Numbered from the stretch's first letter, positions 8,640 to 18,036 are shown. The stretch: 64,000 bases of DNA from Mucilaginibacter pallidiroseus (GCF_007846085.1 NZ_VOEJ01000003.1:1-64000), one strand, 5' to 3'. The notes: generated by a model not told the origin, from the letters alone. Made by a program: numbers and translations.

Positions 8640-8771
8640 ATGAAAGTAGCATACAAAAATCCAAAAGCATCAGTAAAGGTTTGCCCTGTAATAAACATTG
8701 TTACCAGGAAGGTTTTAGACTTGAAAGCCATTCATTTTGCTCTTACGCACATTCCAGGCATGATTGCCTGA
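8640..8771 (+). CDS. Possible 43-residue peptide, or the body of a small RNA
   Basis: An ATG at 8640 opens 43 codons (MKVAYKNPKASVKVCP...ending HIPGMIA) with an AAAGG seven bases upstream. The product is short and basic, with no signal peptide. It lies between a sigma-54-like promoter (8612-8628) and an intrinsic terminator (8802-8827), so the unit would be a transcript of about 190 nt. Transcription from that promoter would begin almost at the ATG, making the mRNA leaderless; a noncoding small RNA is therefore equally possible. I do not recognise the peptide. Confidence 0.35.
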   Translation: MKVAYKNPKASVKVCPVINIVTRKVLDLKAIHFALTHIPGMIA

Positions 8772-8801
8772 TCAACATATATACATCATCTACCTATTAA
8801 G

Positions 8802-8827
8802 AAGCTCCTGTTTGGGGCTTTTTTTTG
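8802..8827 (+). terminator. Intrinsic terminator of the small transcript
   Basis: Stem AAGCTCC / GGGGCTT (8802-8808, 8814-8820; one G-T pair), 5-base loop, then a run of nine T including the stem end. It is well formed and points rightwards. Confidence 0.75.
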
Positions 8828-8885
8828 TTTAAGCAGATTATAGTTGAAATAGTAATAACATTTACTTGCGCGTGGGCATAAATTA

Positions 8886-10088
8886 CTAATTTAAAGCATG
8901 TTCCGACATAACAGATGCTCGTCTACGTCGCTTTGTGGGCTTTTTGTTTCGCTTTCCCCACCAAATTAAAAAGCCTGTGATTGGCAAACTTGCGCATATA
9001 AAACTTGCAAAAAATGCAAGTAACTGTGTGGGCAAACCGTATATGCGACCTGTGTGGATGTCCTTATTGGAGTTGCGCCATTTTAATCCAAGCGGCTTTT
9101 TAGCGTGTTCCATTTTATCGAACAGTTTACCGGTGCGGGCGTCGTAATAATAATAACTCATGTTGCGCCAGCCATCCGTGCGGTTTTTTAAGTACACATA
9201 GGTCATTATTACGTTCTCTTTTTTATCAGGCAGGTTAAAACCAATCACCCGGTAATTATTAAAAACATTGGCCTGCATGCTATCAAATATCCGGTCGATA
9301 TTATTACCGGTAGTGTCAGCCGTACTTATAATCGGCGCCTTGCGTGTAAGTTCAACCTTTTTAGACGAACCAAAGGCCTGGTACAATCCTTTTTCCCACC
9401 ATTTAAATGACCATGTTAAACCGGTTATAGCTATAATAATGGCTATCGGCAATACATAAAAACCCAGGCTGTTGTGTAAATCATAGTTTACGCGTTTATA
9501 CCTGGCGCTCCACTTTACAGTAATGTTCTGCTTAAACTGGCGATAGTTTTTTGGAAGCCAAAGCAAAAACCCGGTAATCATCATCAGCAAAAACAGTAGG
9601 ATACAGCCGCCAACTACTACGCTACCTACAGGCTTTATTAATAACAACTGCCTGTGCAATTGCTCAACCACGTTGAAAAATTCATAACGGCTGTCAATAA
9701 CGCCCAACACCTGCCCGGTGTACTGGTTTATGTAAACATCGTTTTTGTACTTAAACTGGCTAAAGTAACTTAAGGTGAGATGTTTCTTGTCGTTTACTTT
9801 GAAGTTCGAAAACACATAACTGTCTTCCTTTCCCCCAATTTTAAATGAATTTATAGGCTGACTCTCTCCTACGGCATTTTGCGCAATTCTTAATAATTCA
9901 GAAACCGGCCTTGCAGGGCCGGTTCTTTTTACTTCAACCAAATCTTTATGAACAAGGTCAAAAAGTTCTTCGTCAAATACCTGTATGCAGCCTGTTATTG
10001 ATACAATTACTACAATAATACCTGTTACAAGGCCAACCCATAGGTGCAGCCAGGCGGCAACTTTTTTGACATTTTTCCAGATCATCAT
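8886..10088 (-). CDS. PepSY-associated TM (PiuB-like) inner-membrane protein
   Basis: Inner-membrane protein of 400 aa. The N-terminal helix (WLHLWVGLVTGIIVVIVSITGCIQVF) is the typical PepSY-TM start, with later helices around residues 160-185, 205-230 and 355-375, and periplasmic PepSY-like segments between (YINQYTGQVLGVID, YYYDARTGKLFDK). Family members accompany siderophore receptors and are thought to help release or reduce imported iron. The start codon overlaps the stop of the receptor gene by one base (TAATG), so the two are translationally coupled. A basic tail (KRNKKPTKRRRRAS) faces the cytoplasm. Confidence 0.85.
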   Translation of the reverse strand: MMIWKNVKKVAAWLHLWVGLVTGIIVVIVSITGCIQVFDEELFDLVHKDLVEVKRTGPARPVSELLRIAQNAVGESQPINSFKIGGKEDSYVFSNFKVNDKKHLTLSYFSQFKYKNDVYINQYTGQVLGVIDSRYEFFNVVEQLHRQLLLIKPVGSVVVGGCILLFLLMMITGFLLWLPKNYRQFKQNITVKWSARYKRVNYDLHNSLGFYVLPIAIIIAITGLTWSFKWWEKGLYQAFGSSKKVELTRKAPIISTADTTGNNIDRIFDSMQANVFNNYRVIGFNLPDKKENVIMTYVYLKNRTDGWRNMSYYYYDARTGKLFDKMEHAKKPLGLKWRNSNKDIHTGRIYGLPTQLLAFFASFICASLPITGFLIWWGKRNKKPTKRRRRASVMSEHALN

Positions 10089-12538
10089 TAAAACGAATAA
10101 TTCATGGTTAGCAAATAGTTGCGCGGCGTACCCGGAAACAAACGGATATAGTCGTAGCCACCTACCCAGTATTTTTTGCCTGTGAGGTTGTTAGCGTTAA
10201 ACTGCAACTGCATGCGGCCCACTGTGTAAAACATGGCGGCATCAAGCAATGTATAGTTCGGGATACTTTGTGCAAGATTAATAGACAGCGTGCGCCTGTC
10301 TACATAGTTGGCGCCTAAACCAATACCCAAACCTGACAAAGGCCCTTGAGCCAGGTTATACCTTGTCCATATGTTGGCCATGTTGCGCGGTGCATTTGGT
10401 TTTTGCGCGCCAATTTCGGCAGGTATTGTGCTCTCGGTAATTTTAGCATCATTGTATGCATAAGAGGCCAATATGCTCCAATTTGCAGATAGGCGACCGG
10501 TAATATCAAACTCGACACCTCGTGAACGTTCTTTACCTACAGGCCTTAACAAATCGGGCTGGCCGGCAACGTTGGCGTTATAGAGCGTATTACTTTGCTC
10601 TATTTGGTAAACCGATGTAGTAATTAAAAGCCTGTCGTTAAACCAGCTGCTTTTGGCGCCTGCCTCAACCATATTGCTTTTAACGGGATCAAAAGGGCCA
10701 CCTGCATTTGGGTTTGACAATGTAGCGGCCGTTTGCGGGTTGTAACCCATTACATAAGTACCGTAGACATTGATATTGTTTGTGGCCGAATAAACCAGGC
10801 CAAACCTGGGCAGCCACGCGCTTGAATGTGTTTTTACCTGGGTAGATGTAGCGTAATTGGCAAAATCTGTATAGTATTCATAACGTACGCCAATTAGTGC
10901 CTGCAATTTACCCAGCTTAAGCTGATCCTGTATATAACCGGCATTTAAGTAGTAATAAGCCGGCGACAGGTTAGTAGGCGCAAAGAAGGCTTTGCTATCA
11001 TCCTGCATGCGCTGCGAGTTGATGGAATTGTTTAAATCAAACGACGGCACGTTGGGTACCGGGTTGCCTTTTGAATCGCGCAGGTATTTAAGGCTGTCTT
11101 TGGCAACGTAATTTGCAATTGTACCCGTATTGGTTGCGTTGCGGTAGCCCGATGCCGTTAGCTGCGATGCACCAACAGGTGTTTTTTCGCTGCCGTAATC
11201 GTAACCGGCAACTATTTTATGTTCGATGGGCCCGGTGTTGCCTTTGTAATTAAAGTATCCGCTAAAATTGTCAATATAGCGTTTACGAGTACGTGCAAAT
11301 ATTTGCATAGCAACCAGGTTTGGTATATCGTTACCTAATTTATCTTTAGCGTACACATTTGCCCCGCGATGCTCATACAAACTTTCCTGGTAGCCGGTTT
11401 TTGAGTACGCAGCGTTGAAACTGAAATGATCGTTAAAATTATGATTTAAAGACAGGGTAACAATGTAGGTCTGCTCGTTCAGGTAATCGTTGCCCGTACT
11501 TAGTGATAGCGATTGCGGGGTTGAATAAAGATTGTTACCAATAACAGACTGCCCCCTATCCAACCGGCTTTTTGAGCTATTATAAACCATATCAAAGTTG
11601 ATATGCGTTTTAGGCGATGCAATAAAGGTTAATGAAGGTGCAACAATCACGTTTTTATCAAACTGCAAATCGCGGAAAGAGTTAGCGTCTTCGTAACCAA
11701 GGTTTAACCTGTAAAGCAATGTGCTGTCTTTATTGGCGGGGCCCGTGAAATCTGCAAGGCCCCTGAAAGTATTGAAGCTGCCCAGCGAAACACTTATCGA
11801 CTTGCGATTTTCATTCAAAGGTTTTTTAGTTACCCTGTTAACTACACCACCCGGGCTTGCATTGCCGTAAAGAGCCGATGACGGGCCTTTTAAGACCTCC
11901 ACCCGCTCCAGGTAATTGGTAAGCGGCTGTTTCCAGAAACCTGTGCTGCTGCGTAATCCGTTTACCAACTGGGTATTGCTCTGGCCATTCACCCTGAAAC
12001 CGCGTATAGTGAGGTCATCATAAAAAGAGAACTGCGATACCCCGCTGAAGTTTTTTACCACGTCGCCTAAGCGCACGGCACCCTGATCGGCCATTAGTTC
12101 TTTACTGGCATAAGATACCGACTGTGGCAAGTCCTTGATATCTGTTTCAGTTTTATTACCTATAAAGGTTGATTTGGTTTTGTAGGTTTTGGCTTTGCGA
12201 CCGGTGATTTCTACCATCTGCAACGAATTATCATTGATTGATAATATAAGGTTTACATTTGTTTTGCGCCCAGCCTCAACAGTGATTTTCTTACTTACTT
12301 TTTTGTAGCCAACATAGGTAGCATTGATGATATATTGCCCAGGCTCAATTTGCGACATGGCAAAGTTTCCGGCGCCATCAACAACAATACTTTTGCCTGC
12401 AGGCTCTAATAACAAAGTGGCATTAGCCAAAGGTTCGTTACCATCGCCTTTGATTGAGCCTTTGATGCCCCCGGCAGGCGACTGACCGAATGATAAATGG
12501 GAAAGGAATAAAAAGGTAATAAGTAAGTATCTGCTCAT
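10088..12538 (-). CDS. TonB-dependent siderophore receptor
   Basis: Outer-membrane ferric-siderophore importer, about 816 aa. Order: signal peptide (YLLITFLFLSHLSFGQ), a carboxypeptidase-like regulatory domain (GGIKGSIKGDGNEPLANATLLL, residues about 20-100), plug domain (DLPQSVSYASKELM, VERVEVLKGPSSALYGN at about 215) and a 22-strand barrel ending in the aromatic terminus NYSF. The plug segment DLPQSVSYASKELMADQ with GGVVNRVTKKP is typical of the FhuA/FpvA class. ATG 12538 is preferred over 12583 because the 15 extra residues precede the signal peptide and would overlap the promoter. Likely iron repressed through the palindromes at 12557-12610. Confidence 0.9.
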   Translation of the reverse strand: MSRYLLITFLFLSHLSFGQSPAGGIKGSIKGDGNEPLANATLLLEPAGKSIVVDGAGNFAMSQIEPGQYIINATYVGYKKVSKKITVEAGRKTNVNLILSINDNSLQMVEITGRKAKTYKTKSTFIGNKTETDIKDLPQSVSYASKELMADQGAVRLGDVVKNFSGVSQFSFYDDLTIRGFRVNGQSNTQLVNGLRSSTGFWKQPLTNYLERVEVLKGPSSALYGNASPGGVVNRVTKKPLNENRKSISVSLGSFNTFRGLADFTGPANKDSTLLYRLNLGYEDANSFRDLQFDKNVIVAPSLTFIASPKTHINFDMVYNSSKSRLDRGQSVIGNNLYSTPQSLSLSTGNDYLNEQTYIVTLSLNHNFNDHFSFNAAYSKTGYQESLYEHRGANVYAKDKLGNDIPNLVAMQIFARTRKRYIDNFSGYFNYKGNTGPIEHKIVAGYDYGSEKTPVGASQLTASGYRNATNTGTIANYVAKDSLKYLRDSKGNPVPNVPSFDLNNSINSQRMQDDSKAFFAPTNLSPAYYYLNAGYIQDQLKLGKLQALIGVRYEYYTDFANYATSTQVKTHSSAWLPRFGLVYSATNNINVYGTYVMGYNPQTAATLSNPNAGGPFDPVKSNMVEAGAKSSWFNDRLLITTSVYQIEQSNTLYNANVAGQPDLLRPVGKERSRGVEFDITGRLSANWSILASYAYNDAKITESTIPAEIGAQKPNAPRNMANIWTRYNLAQGPLSGLGIGLGANYVDRRTLSINLAQSIPNYTLLDAAMFYTVGRMQLQFNANNLTGKKYWVGGYDYIRLFPGTPRNYLLTMNYSF

Positions 12539-12553
12539 ACAACGAATTTTGCG

Positions 12554-12583
12554 CAAATTTAGAATTAATCTAAATAAATACAA
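12554..12583 (-). promoter_or_regulatory. Promoter of the siderophore receptor operon
   Basis: On the minus strand TTG (plus 12581-12583) and TAAATTTG (12554-12561) are separated by 19 bp, a full match to the Bacteroidota consensus. The start of transcription would be about 10 bases before ATG 12538. Confidence 0.8.
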
Positions 12584-12610
12584 GTCTTATTTAAAATCCT
12601 TCTAAATAAG
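12557..12610. promoter_or_regulatory. Two palindromes at the siderophore receptor promoter (metal-repressor operator candidates)
   Basis: ATTTAGA-ATTAA-TCTAAAT (12557-12575) is a perfect 7-5-7 inverted repeat lying between the -33 and -7 boxes. CTTATTTA-N9-TAAATAAG (12586-12610) is a perfect 8-9-8 repeat covering the -33 box. Position and AT-rich dyad form suit a Fur- or DtxR-type iron repressor (inference); which one cannot be told. Confidence 0.6.
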
Positions 12611-12617
12611 AAAATAA

Positions 12618-12645
12618 AAAGCCTTGGCAGTCATACCAAGGCTTT
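12618..12645 (-). terminator. Terminator of the phytate operon
   Basis: A 10-bp stem AAAGCCTTGG / CCAAGGCTTT (12618-12627, 12636-12645) followed on the minus strand by TTTTTATTTT, 20 bp after the phytase stop. Confidence 0.85.
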
Positions 12646-12664
12646 CATATCAAATAATTTTGCG

Positions 12665-13738
12665 CTAATCTTTAAGCTTAAGTGCTTTCCCCGCTATGTC
12701 TTCCCATCTATAATAATGGAAAGTGCGATCGGTACTCATTACCACAAAAAGGCCGTGCTTGAACGTATCATTCAATGGTACGTTAACCACGTCCGATCCA
12801 TCGCTCTCGCGGGCCGCAACGGGCACAATTTCAAGCAGTTTATGTTCAAATGGATTTGCCTTTGTACCCTCCCGGCTAAACAACTGGAAGCGGTTTGCAC
12901 CTTGGTCAGACACCAAAATATATCCTGTACTATCTGTCAGTTTGTAAATGGAAATTCCTTCGTGGTCAACCTTAAAGCCTGTCGTACCAAATAAGGCTAA
13001 TTGCTTATTTCCTTTTGACGGATCGGCGTAATACTGGCGCACGCCAAACTGCTCGTCCGAGTAATAGATGTAGCCTAATTCGTTGTCTACAGCAATAGAT
13101 TCAATTTCCTTTTTGCCGCTATACTCGCCAAATTTACGCACCAGCGTAGCTTTTACATGGCCGGTGCCGTCATCCTCAAGCAGATACTGCCACAGGTAGC
13201 CGCCTGTTTTAGGGCCGTTTTTGCGACCTGCAATTGCATACATTTTGCCATCTTTTGCTGTGTATATCGAAATGCCCATGAGGTCGCGGTACTCAGGGCC
13301 TGTTTCGCCAACAAAAATCTCAATGCCGCCATTGTCCACAGGTTTCATGTCGGGCACCGAAAATATGCGCAGCTTATGCGTCATCCGTTCGCTGGCTACG
13401 GCAATATCTGTAGGTTTGCCATTCAACATTAAACCATACGCCAGGTCAACATTATTCGGGCGCTTTAGGTTATGCACCACCTTGTCCTGCACAATTTTAC
13501 CGTTCAAATCAAAAACATAAAGCGCGCCGTCGGCATCCTTGTCAGTTCCAATCACTAAACTTTTTGCAGGGTCGGTTTTGTTTACCCAAATGGCGGGGTC
13601 ATCACTATCATGTGCAACAGGCTCGGTAATTACGGCGGGTTTTACATCAGTAGGTAACGGCCCTTGCTGGCCGCAAGCCGTGCTCAATAAAACGATTGCA
13701 ACTACTGGCAGCGTATATAAAAGGTTACGTTTTTTCAT
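12665..13738 (-). CDS. Beta-propeller 3-phytase lipoprotein
   Basis: Hydrolyses phosphate from phytate (inositol hexakisphosphate) in a Ca2+-dependent manner; beta-propeller phytase family. The 357-residue product has a lipobox (VLLSTACGQQ), so it is an envelope lipoprotein. Family motifs: DSDDPAIWVNKTDPAKS, IGTDKDADGALYVFDLNG, RPNNVDLAYG, YYSDEQFGVRQYYADP, KVDHEGISIY and SDQGANRFQLFSREG, which carry the acidic Ca/phosphate ligands. ATG 13738 directly precedes the signal peptide; the longer frame to 13768 would overlap the upstream gene. It is the last gene of a three-gene operon, four bases after the beta-helix lipoprotein stop. Confidence 0.92.
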   Translation of the reverse strand: MKKRNLLYTLPVVAIVLLSTACGQQGPLPTDVKPAVITEPVAHDSDDPAIWVNKTDPAKSLVIGTDKDADGALYVFDLNGKIVQDKVVHNLKRPNNVDLAYGLMLNGKPTDIAVASERMTHKLRIFSVPDMKPVDNGGIEIFVGETGPEYRDLMGISIYTAKDGKMYAIAGRKNGPKTGGYLWQYLLEDDGTGHVKATLVRKFGEYSGKKEIESIAVDNELGYIYYSDEQFGVRQYYADPSKGNKQLALFGTTGFKVDHEGISIYKLTDSTGYILVSDQGANRFQLFSREGTKANPFEHKLLEIVPVAARESDGSDVVNVPLNDTFKHGLFVVMSTDRTFHYYRWEDIAGKALKLKD

Positions 13739-13742
13739 GCAA

Positions 13743-15008
13743 TTACAGTTTTGTACCATATGCACCAACGTATGTAGCCGGCTCGGGCGATACGTAAGTT
13801 AAACCATTGCTAAGCGTAATACCGGCTTTATGGTGGCGGGTAAAGCTTGTTGTACCTTTGCCTAATGCAGGCGAATTACCTTGCAAGTGAAAATCCCATG
13901 CGATATTAAAATCAGCGCTGGCAACAGGGTTGTTAAGCGGGAAGTTAACAAATTTAGGGTCGTTTTCTCCTGCTTTTGTGCCCCTTACATCATGACCGCC
14001 ACCTTCTACAACATCATTTTTACCAACCTGAAACTGATCAACCGTTGCCTGGTCAAAACCGTAGTACCAGTTGTAATCATTTTTTGAACGGTTATCTTCC
14101 AATTTCTTAGGGTCGTGCTTTATGCCAAAGCGCGTGTTTGTAAATAAGTTATTGTAAGTATCGGCACGCACGGTAGCTTCCAACCAAACAGAACCGCCTT
14201 TTGCAGTTGGCCTTCTCCAGCCCGTATTGATCATTGTATTGTTGTACGAAATGATGTAAGCCTGCGGCGTACGGTCGCCCGCATTTGATAGCTTAAGCGC
14301 GTTGGTGTTGGTAGCGTAAATAAGATTGTAGGCAACATCAGCCAAACAACCCGATTTAAAGTTCATGGCCTCGCCGCCGCTAACGCCGGTTGTGTAAAAT
14401 AGGTTGTTGGCAAAAATAATCTTGCCACCTTCAATATAAGTACAATCCTCCTGGAAGTTACGGATGGTACTGTGCTGAACTATCAGTTTACCATTTACGT
14501 TTGAAAACCAAAGTGCCGGCAGGTTTTCGCCAGCGGTAGCCTTATACAAGCCCATTTTTACCGATGTAGATGCATCCGATGTGGTTGCACCTCCGTATTC
14601 AAGTACTGTATAATCAAGTACAAGTTCGGCGCAGGTTGGTGCGGCTAATATGCCGCCCCAAAGCTTACCAAATTTATTTTCGGCAGTGCGGTAGGCATCA
14701 CTCACAGTAAACTTAACGGGGTTGTCAATAGTACCTAACGAATACAGGTTGCCTTTAACCACAATCTCGGGTTTGGCAGTGACATCCATTAATACTGTAA
14801 CACCTTCTTCGATGGTAAGTGATTTACCTTCAGGAATAATAATGTCGCCCTTTATTTCATGCACGCTGCCCTTGGTCCACACACCGGAAACCTCGCCAAT
14901 GGCAGATCCGCTTGTGGGTGTTGTATCAACATCAATGTTTGCTTTTTCGCAGCCGGCAAAAACTGTTGCCGATAGTATTATTGCTGCTATAGTTTGCTTA
15001 AACTTCAT
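13743..15008 (-). CDS. Right-handed beta-helix lipoprotein of the phytate operon
   Basis: I know no specific function. The 421-aa product has a lipobox (ILSATVFAGCEKAN) and a body of short beta-strand repeats (VKGNLYSLGTIDNPVKF, KLIVQHSTIRNFQED, KIIFANNLFYTTG, AYIISYNNTMINTGW) of the parallel beta-helix type seen in pectate-lyase-like folds, without an obvious lyase active site. It lies between the TonB receptor and phytase genes with gaps of 30 and 4 bases, so it probably acts with them at the cell surface, perhaps as the ligand-binding lipoprotein in place of a SusD. Confidence 0.8.
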   Translation of the reverse strand: MKFKQTIAAIILSATVFAGCEKANIDVDTTPTSGSAIGEVSGVWTKGSVHEIKGDIIIPEGKSLTIEEGVTVLMDVTAKPEIVVKGNLYSLGTIDNPVKFTVSDAYRTAENKFGKLWGGILAAPTCAELVLDYTVLEYGGATTSDASTSVKMGLYKATAGENLPALWFSNVNGKLIVQHSTIRNFQEDCTYIEGGKIIFANNLFYTTGVSGGEAMNFKSGCLADVAYNLIYATNTNALKLSNAGDRTPQAYIISYNNTMINTGWRRPTAKGGSVWLEATVRADTYNNLFTNTRFGIKHDPKKLEDNRSKNDYNWYYGFDQATVDQFQVGKNDVVEGGGHDVRGTKAGENDPKFVNFPLNNPVASADFNIAWDFHLQGNSPALGKGTTSFTRHHKAGITLSNGLTYVSPEPATYVGAYGTKL

Positions 15009-15038
15009 TTTGTTATGTTGTAATGTTGTTTGTATGTC

Positions 15039-17822
15039 TTAGTTAAATTTATATCGCAGGCCTATCAGATAGCTTTGGCCATAATAATCGCTGCGGATAA
15101 GGGTTTGTCCGTTTGATACCAATTGCTCTTTAATGTCATCGTTAGCGCTGTTGGTGCCTTTTATGTATAACTTCGATGGCGTGTTAAGGATGTTGTTAGC
15201 CTTTACAAATACACTTATGCCGTTTTTAAATCTTTTCTCGGCAGATGCGTCCATCTGCACAAAACCTTTTTGCCACAGATCGTTATTAAGGAATTGTGAT
15301 ACAGTATTGATACGTTCGCCAGTGTATGCACCAGCAACCTGTGCATCCCAGCCATGCTTGGTATCCTTATAAAGCAAGGAAATATTACCGATGTGAGCCG
15401 ACTGGCCATACAATGGGCGGCTTTGGTTAACTAAATAAGCTTCCTGATCGCCGGTGGTTGCATTGATTCGTCTGGCAGTTTTAGGCGTTGTAATGCGCGA
15501 GTGTGTATAGGTATAATTTGCCTTCACGCCTATTTTACTAAAGAACTTGATATAATCTATCTCGGCACCATAGTTATGCGCCGTACCAAAATTGCCCGGT
15601 GTATAATAAATATCCTGGCCACGCACTGCATCCGGCTGGAAGGTGTATTCGATAGGGTTTTTGATTCGTTTATAAAAACCGCCTACCAATAGTTGCTCTG
15701 ATGCACCCGGGAAAAGCTCGTAACGCAAATCGTAATTGTCGGCTAAGGCGCGTTTCAAATCGGGGTTACCACGCTCTTCATATTCCTCGTTAACTATTTT
15801 GCTTGGTACTATCTCGTAAAAGCCTGGTCGGTTAACCGCTTTGTAATATGATGCATGTAATTGTGCCTTATCAGTTAGGTGGTACTTTAAAGTTGCGCTT
15901 GGTAATACATCGGTATATACCTGGCTGCCTGTTGGTCTTGATTCGCCCTGCGGAAACAACAGGTTATAACCCTGGTTGGTATGCTCAACCCTGGCACCAC
16001 CAATCAACTCCAACTTATCTGCAGTAAATTTAAACATACCGTAACCGGCACCTATTTTCTCAGATGCATCGTACGTTAACGAGTTGGCTACCCCACCTTG
16101 CGGGTTACTCACAGTAAGGTTTAAATCGCTGTAGCTTTGAAAATCCACACCGTAGCGTGGTGCTGTTCCGTCGGCCTTAAGTGGTGCAAAAAGGTTGTAC
16201 TTGTTAAAGAAACCGGCTCGTTCTTTATCGCGGTATAAACCACCGGCCATAAAATCAATTTTGTTAGCACCTGATTTAATTGAGTATGTTAAATCTAAAT
16301 AACCTGCCTTGTCCTCATCAGTGTTACGCTCCCAACGGCGTTCAACCGGGTTGGTATTAACTAACGACAAGCGGGTATCCTGCCCGTTTGTGCGCAACCC
16401 GTTAACGCTTATGTTGGTATTATCCGGCACTTCGTTACGTGCCGATGAATACACGCCAGACCATTGCACCTTAAATTTATCATCAAAAAATTTGTGATCG
16501 CCATGCAACGTGGTATTGTATATCTGCTGTTCGGTTAAGCGGGCACGGGTGCTGTAAACCAATTCGGCATTGTTGCCGCCGCTTGCTGTATAAATATTGT
16601 TGTAAGTGGTAGTTACCTGGTCGCGCAGTTGCTGATTCTTCAGGTCAACATACACATTGTACAAGCTTATCTTGTTGTTCTTGTCAAACACATAATCAAT
16701 TTTTCCATGTAAGCCCAGGCGCTTTTGCTGCTCAGAATATTCGCGATAGCTTTTGCTGGTGATTTTGGCGAAGGCATCCGTACCGTCTACAGCTGAATTA
16801 TAAAATGTGCTATTGCTACCGCGGTAAGTGTTTTGATAGCTACCGGCTACTATAACGCCTAATTTGCTGTCAAAAAAACGCTGACCAATTGATATGCTTC
16901 CGATAGCGTTAGGAGCAGGTTTTTTGGATGTGTATTGTAGGGTTCCTTTGGCAAAGTCGGCCTGCGTTGCATTATAGTTACGGCCATTGATCTCATAGGG
17001 CGACTTATGACTTATGCCTGATGCGTCGTAACTGGTAAAGTTACGGTCGAAAAATAATTGGCTGTAACCGGTAGCGATATTGGCATTGATCTGGAAATGA
17101 TCTGGTGCGTTTTTCATTACCATATTTACCGCACCGCCAATAGCATCGCCCTCAAGGTTTGGCGTAAGTGTTTTATAAACCTCAAGCCTGTCCAATAGGT
17201 CAGACGGGAACAGATCTAATGGTACATAACGGTATTTATTATCAGGACTGGGAATTTTCACACCGTTCACAAGCGTGTAATTATAGCGTTTATCCATACC
17301 GCGCAGAATGGCGTACTGGCCATCACCGTTGCTGTTACGCTCGATAGAAACGCCGGAAACACGTTGCATTACGTTAGCCACAGTTAAGTCCGGAGATACT
17401 TCTATGGATTTGCCTGATACGATATTCATCACCTGTGTAGCATTTTGTTCGATACGGCGTGCATCGCGGTCATTTGAGCCTGATGCGGTTGCCCTGACAG
17501 TTACTTCACCTAAATCTTTCCCGGCCGATTCCATGTAGAATTTAACATGTGGGTTATCTTCTTTTAAAACAGTCACATCCCGAGTGATGGTTTTATAAGT
17601 GATATAAGATACGCGAAGTGTTACCTGCCCTACCTTAAGGCCTTTTAATTCGAATGATCCGTCTAAACCGGTGCTGGTTGCCTGGCCTGTGTTTGAAGAG
17701 ATGGTGGCACCAACCAGGGGCTCGCCGCTTTGTTTATCATATACGTGCCCCTTGATATGTGCAGCACTTAGGGTTGCTGCAGTTAACATGAGGGGTATTA
17801 ATACTTGTAAAAGTTTTTTCAT
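15039..17822 (-). CDS. TonB-dependent receptor of the phytate operon
   Basis: Outer-membrane active transporter, about 927 aa from ATG 17822. Order: signal peptide (LLQVLIPLMLTAATLSAA), carboxypeptidase-like regulatory domain (IKGHVYDKQSGEPLVGATIS, to about residue 100), plug (VANVMQRVSGVSIERN; ILRGMDKRYNYTLVNGVKIPSP; LEVYKTLTPNLEGDAIGGAVNM) and barrel ending in GLRYKFN. The plug signature is that of the class often annotated as TonB-dependent receptors without a SusD partner. Linkage to a phytase implies import of phytate or lower inositol phosphates (inference). A Pho-box-like repeat lies about 210 bp upstream. Confidence 0.9.
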   Translation of the reverse strand: MKKLLQVLIPLMLTAATLSAAHIKGHVYDKQSGEPLVGATISSNTGQATSTGLDGSFELKGLKVGQVTLRVSYITYKTITRDVTVLKEDNPHVKFYMESAGKDLGEVTVRATASGSNDRDARRIEQNATQVMNIVSGKSIEVSPDLTVANVMQRVSGVSIERNSNGDGQYAILRGMDKRYNYTLVNGVKIPSPDNKYRYVPLDLFPSDLLDRLEVYKTLTPNLEGDAIGGAVNMVMKNAPDHFQINANIATGYSQLFFDRNFTSYDASGISHKSPYEINGRNYNATQADFAKGTLQYTSKKPAPNAIGSISIGQRFFDSKLGVIVAGSYQNTYRGSNSTFYNSAVDGTDAFAKITSKSYREYSEQQKRLGLHGKIDYVFDKNNKISLYNVYVDLKNQQLRDQVTTTYNNIYTASGGNNAELVYSTRARLTEQQIYNTTLHGDHKFFDDKFKVQWSGVYSSARNEVPDNTNISVNGLRTNGQDTRLSLVNTNPVERRWERNTDEDKAGYLDLTYSIKSGANKIDFMAGGLYRDKERAGFFNKYNLFAPLKADGTAPRYGVDFQSYSDLNLTVSNPQGGVANSLTYDASEKIGAGYGMFKFTADKLELIGGARVEHTNQGYNLLFPQGESRPTGSQVYTDVLPSATLKYHLTDKAQLHASYYKAVNRPGFYEIVPSKIVNEEYEERGNPDLKRALADNYDLRYELFPGASEQLLVGGFYKRIKNPIEYTFQPDAVRGQDIYYTPGNFGTAHNYGAEIDYIKFFSKIGVKANYTYTHSRITTPKTARRINATTGDQEAYLVNQSRPLYGQSAHIGNISLLYKDTKHGWDAQVAGAYTGERINTVSQFLNNDLWQKGFVQMDASAEKRFKNGISVFVKANNILNTPSKLYIKGTNSANDDIKEQLVSNGQTLIRSDYYGQSYLIGLRYKFN

Positions 17823-18015
17823 TGCTTTTAATGGGTTGCGTTGTGTCAATAGTTTTTGTTCGACACTGCAAAGGTGTAACGCCCCGTGTAACGAATGAAA
17901 TTTTAACAGTTACATAAAAGCAACAGCGTTACGTACAGCATATACACAAAAGCAACATTAATACACAATACACTTATTTACAGATATTTAATGAGTTAAA
18001 AAAGCGCCGTTATGC

Positions 18016-18036
18016 TTTTATTATCGTTACATTAAG
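18016..18036. repeat. 21-bp repeat, copy 2 (inverted relative to 3007-3027)
   Basis: The minus strand here is identical over 21 bp to plus 3007-3027. It overlaps one half (CTTAATGT) of the Pho-box-like motif 18029-18047 and extends 13 bases beyond it, so the identity is not explained by the motif alone. Confidence 0.7.
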
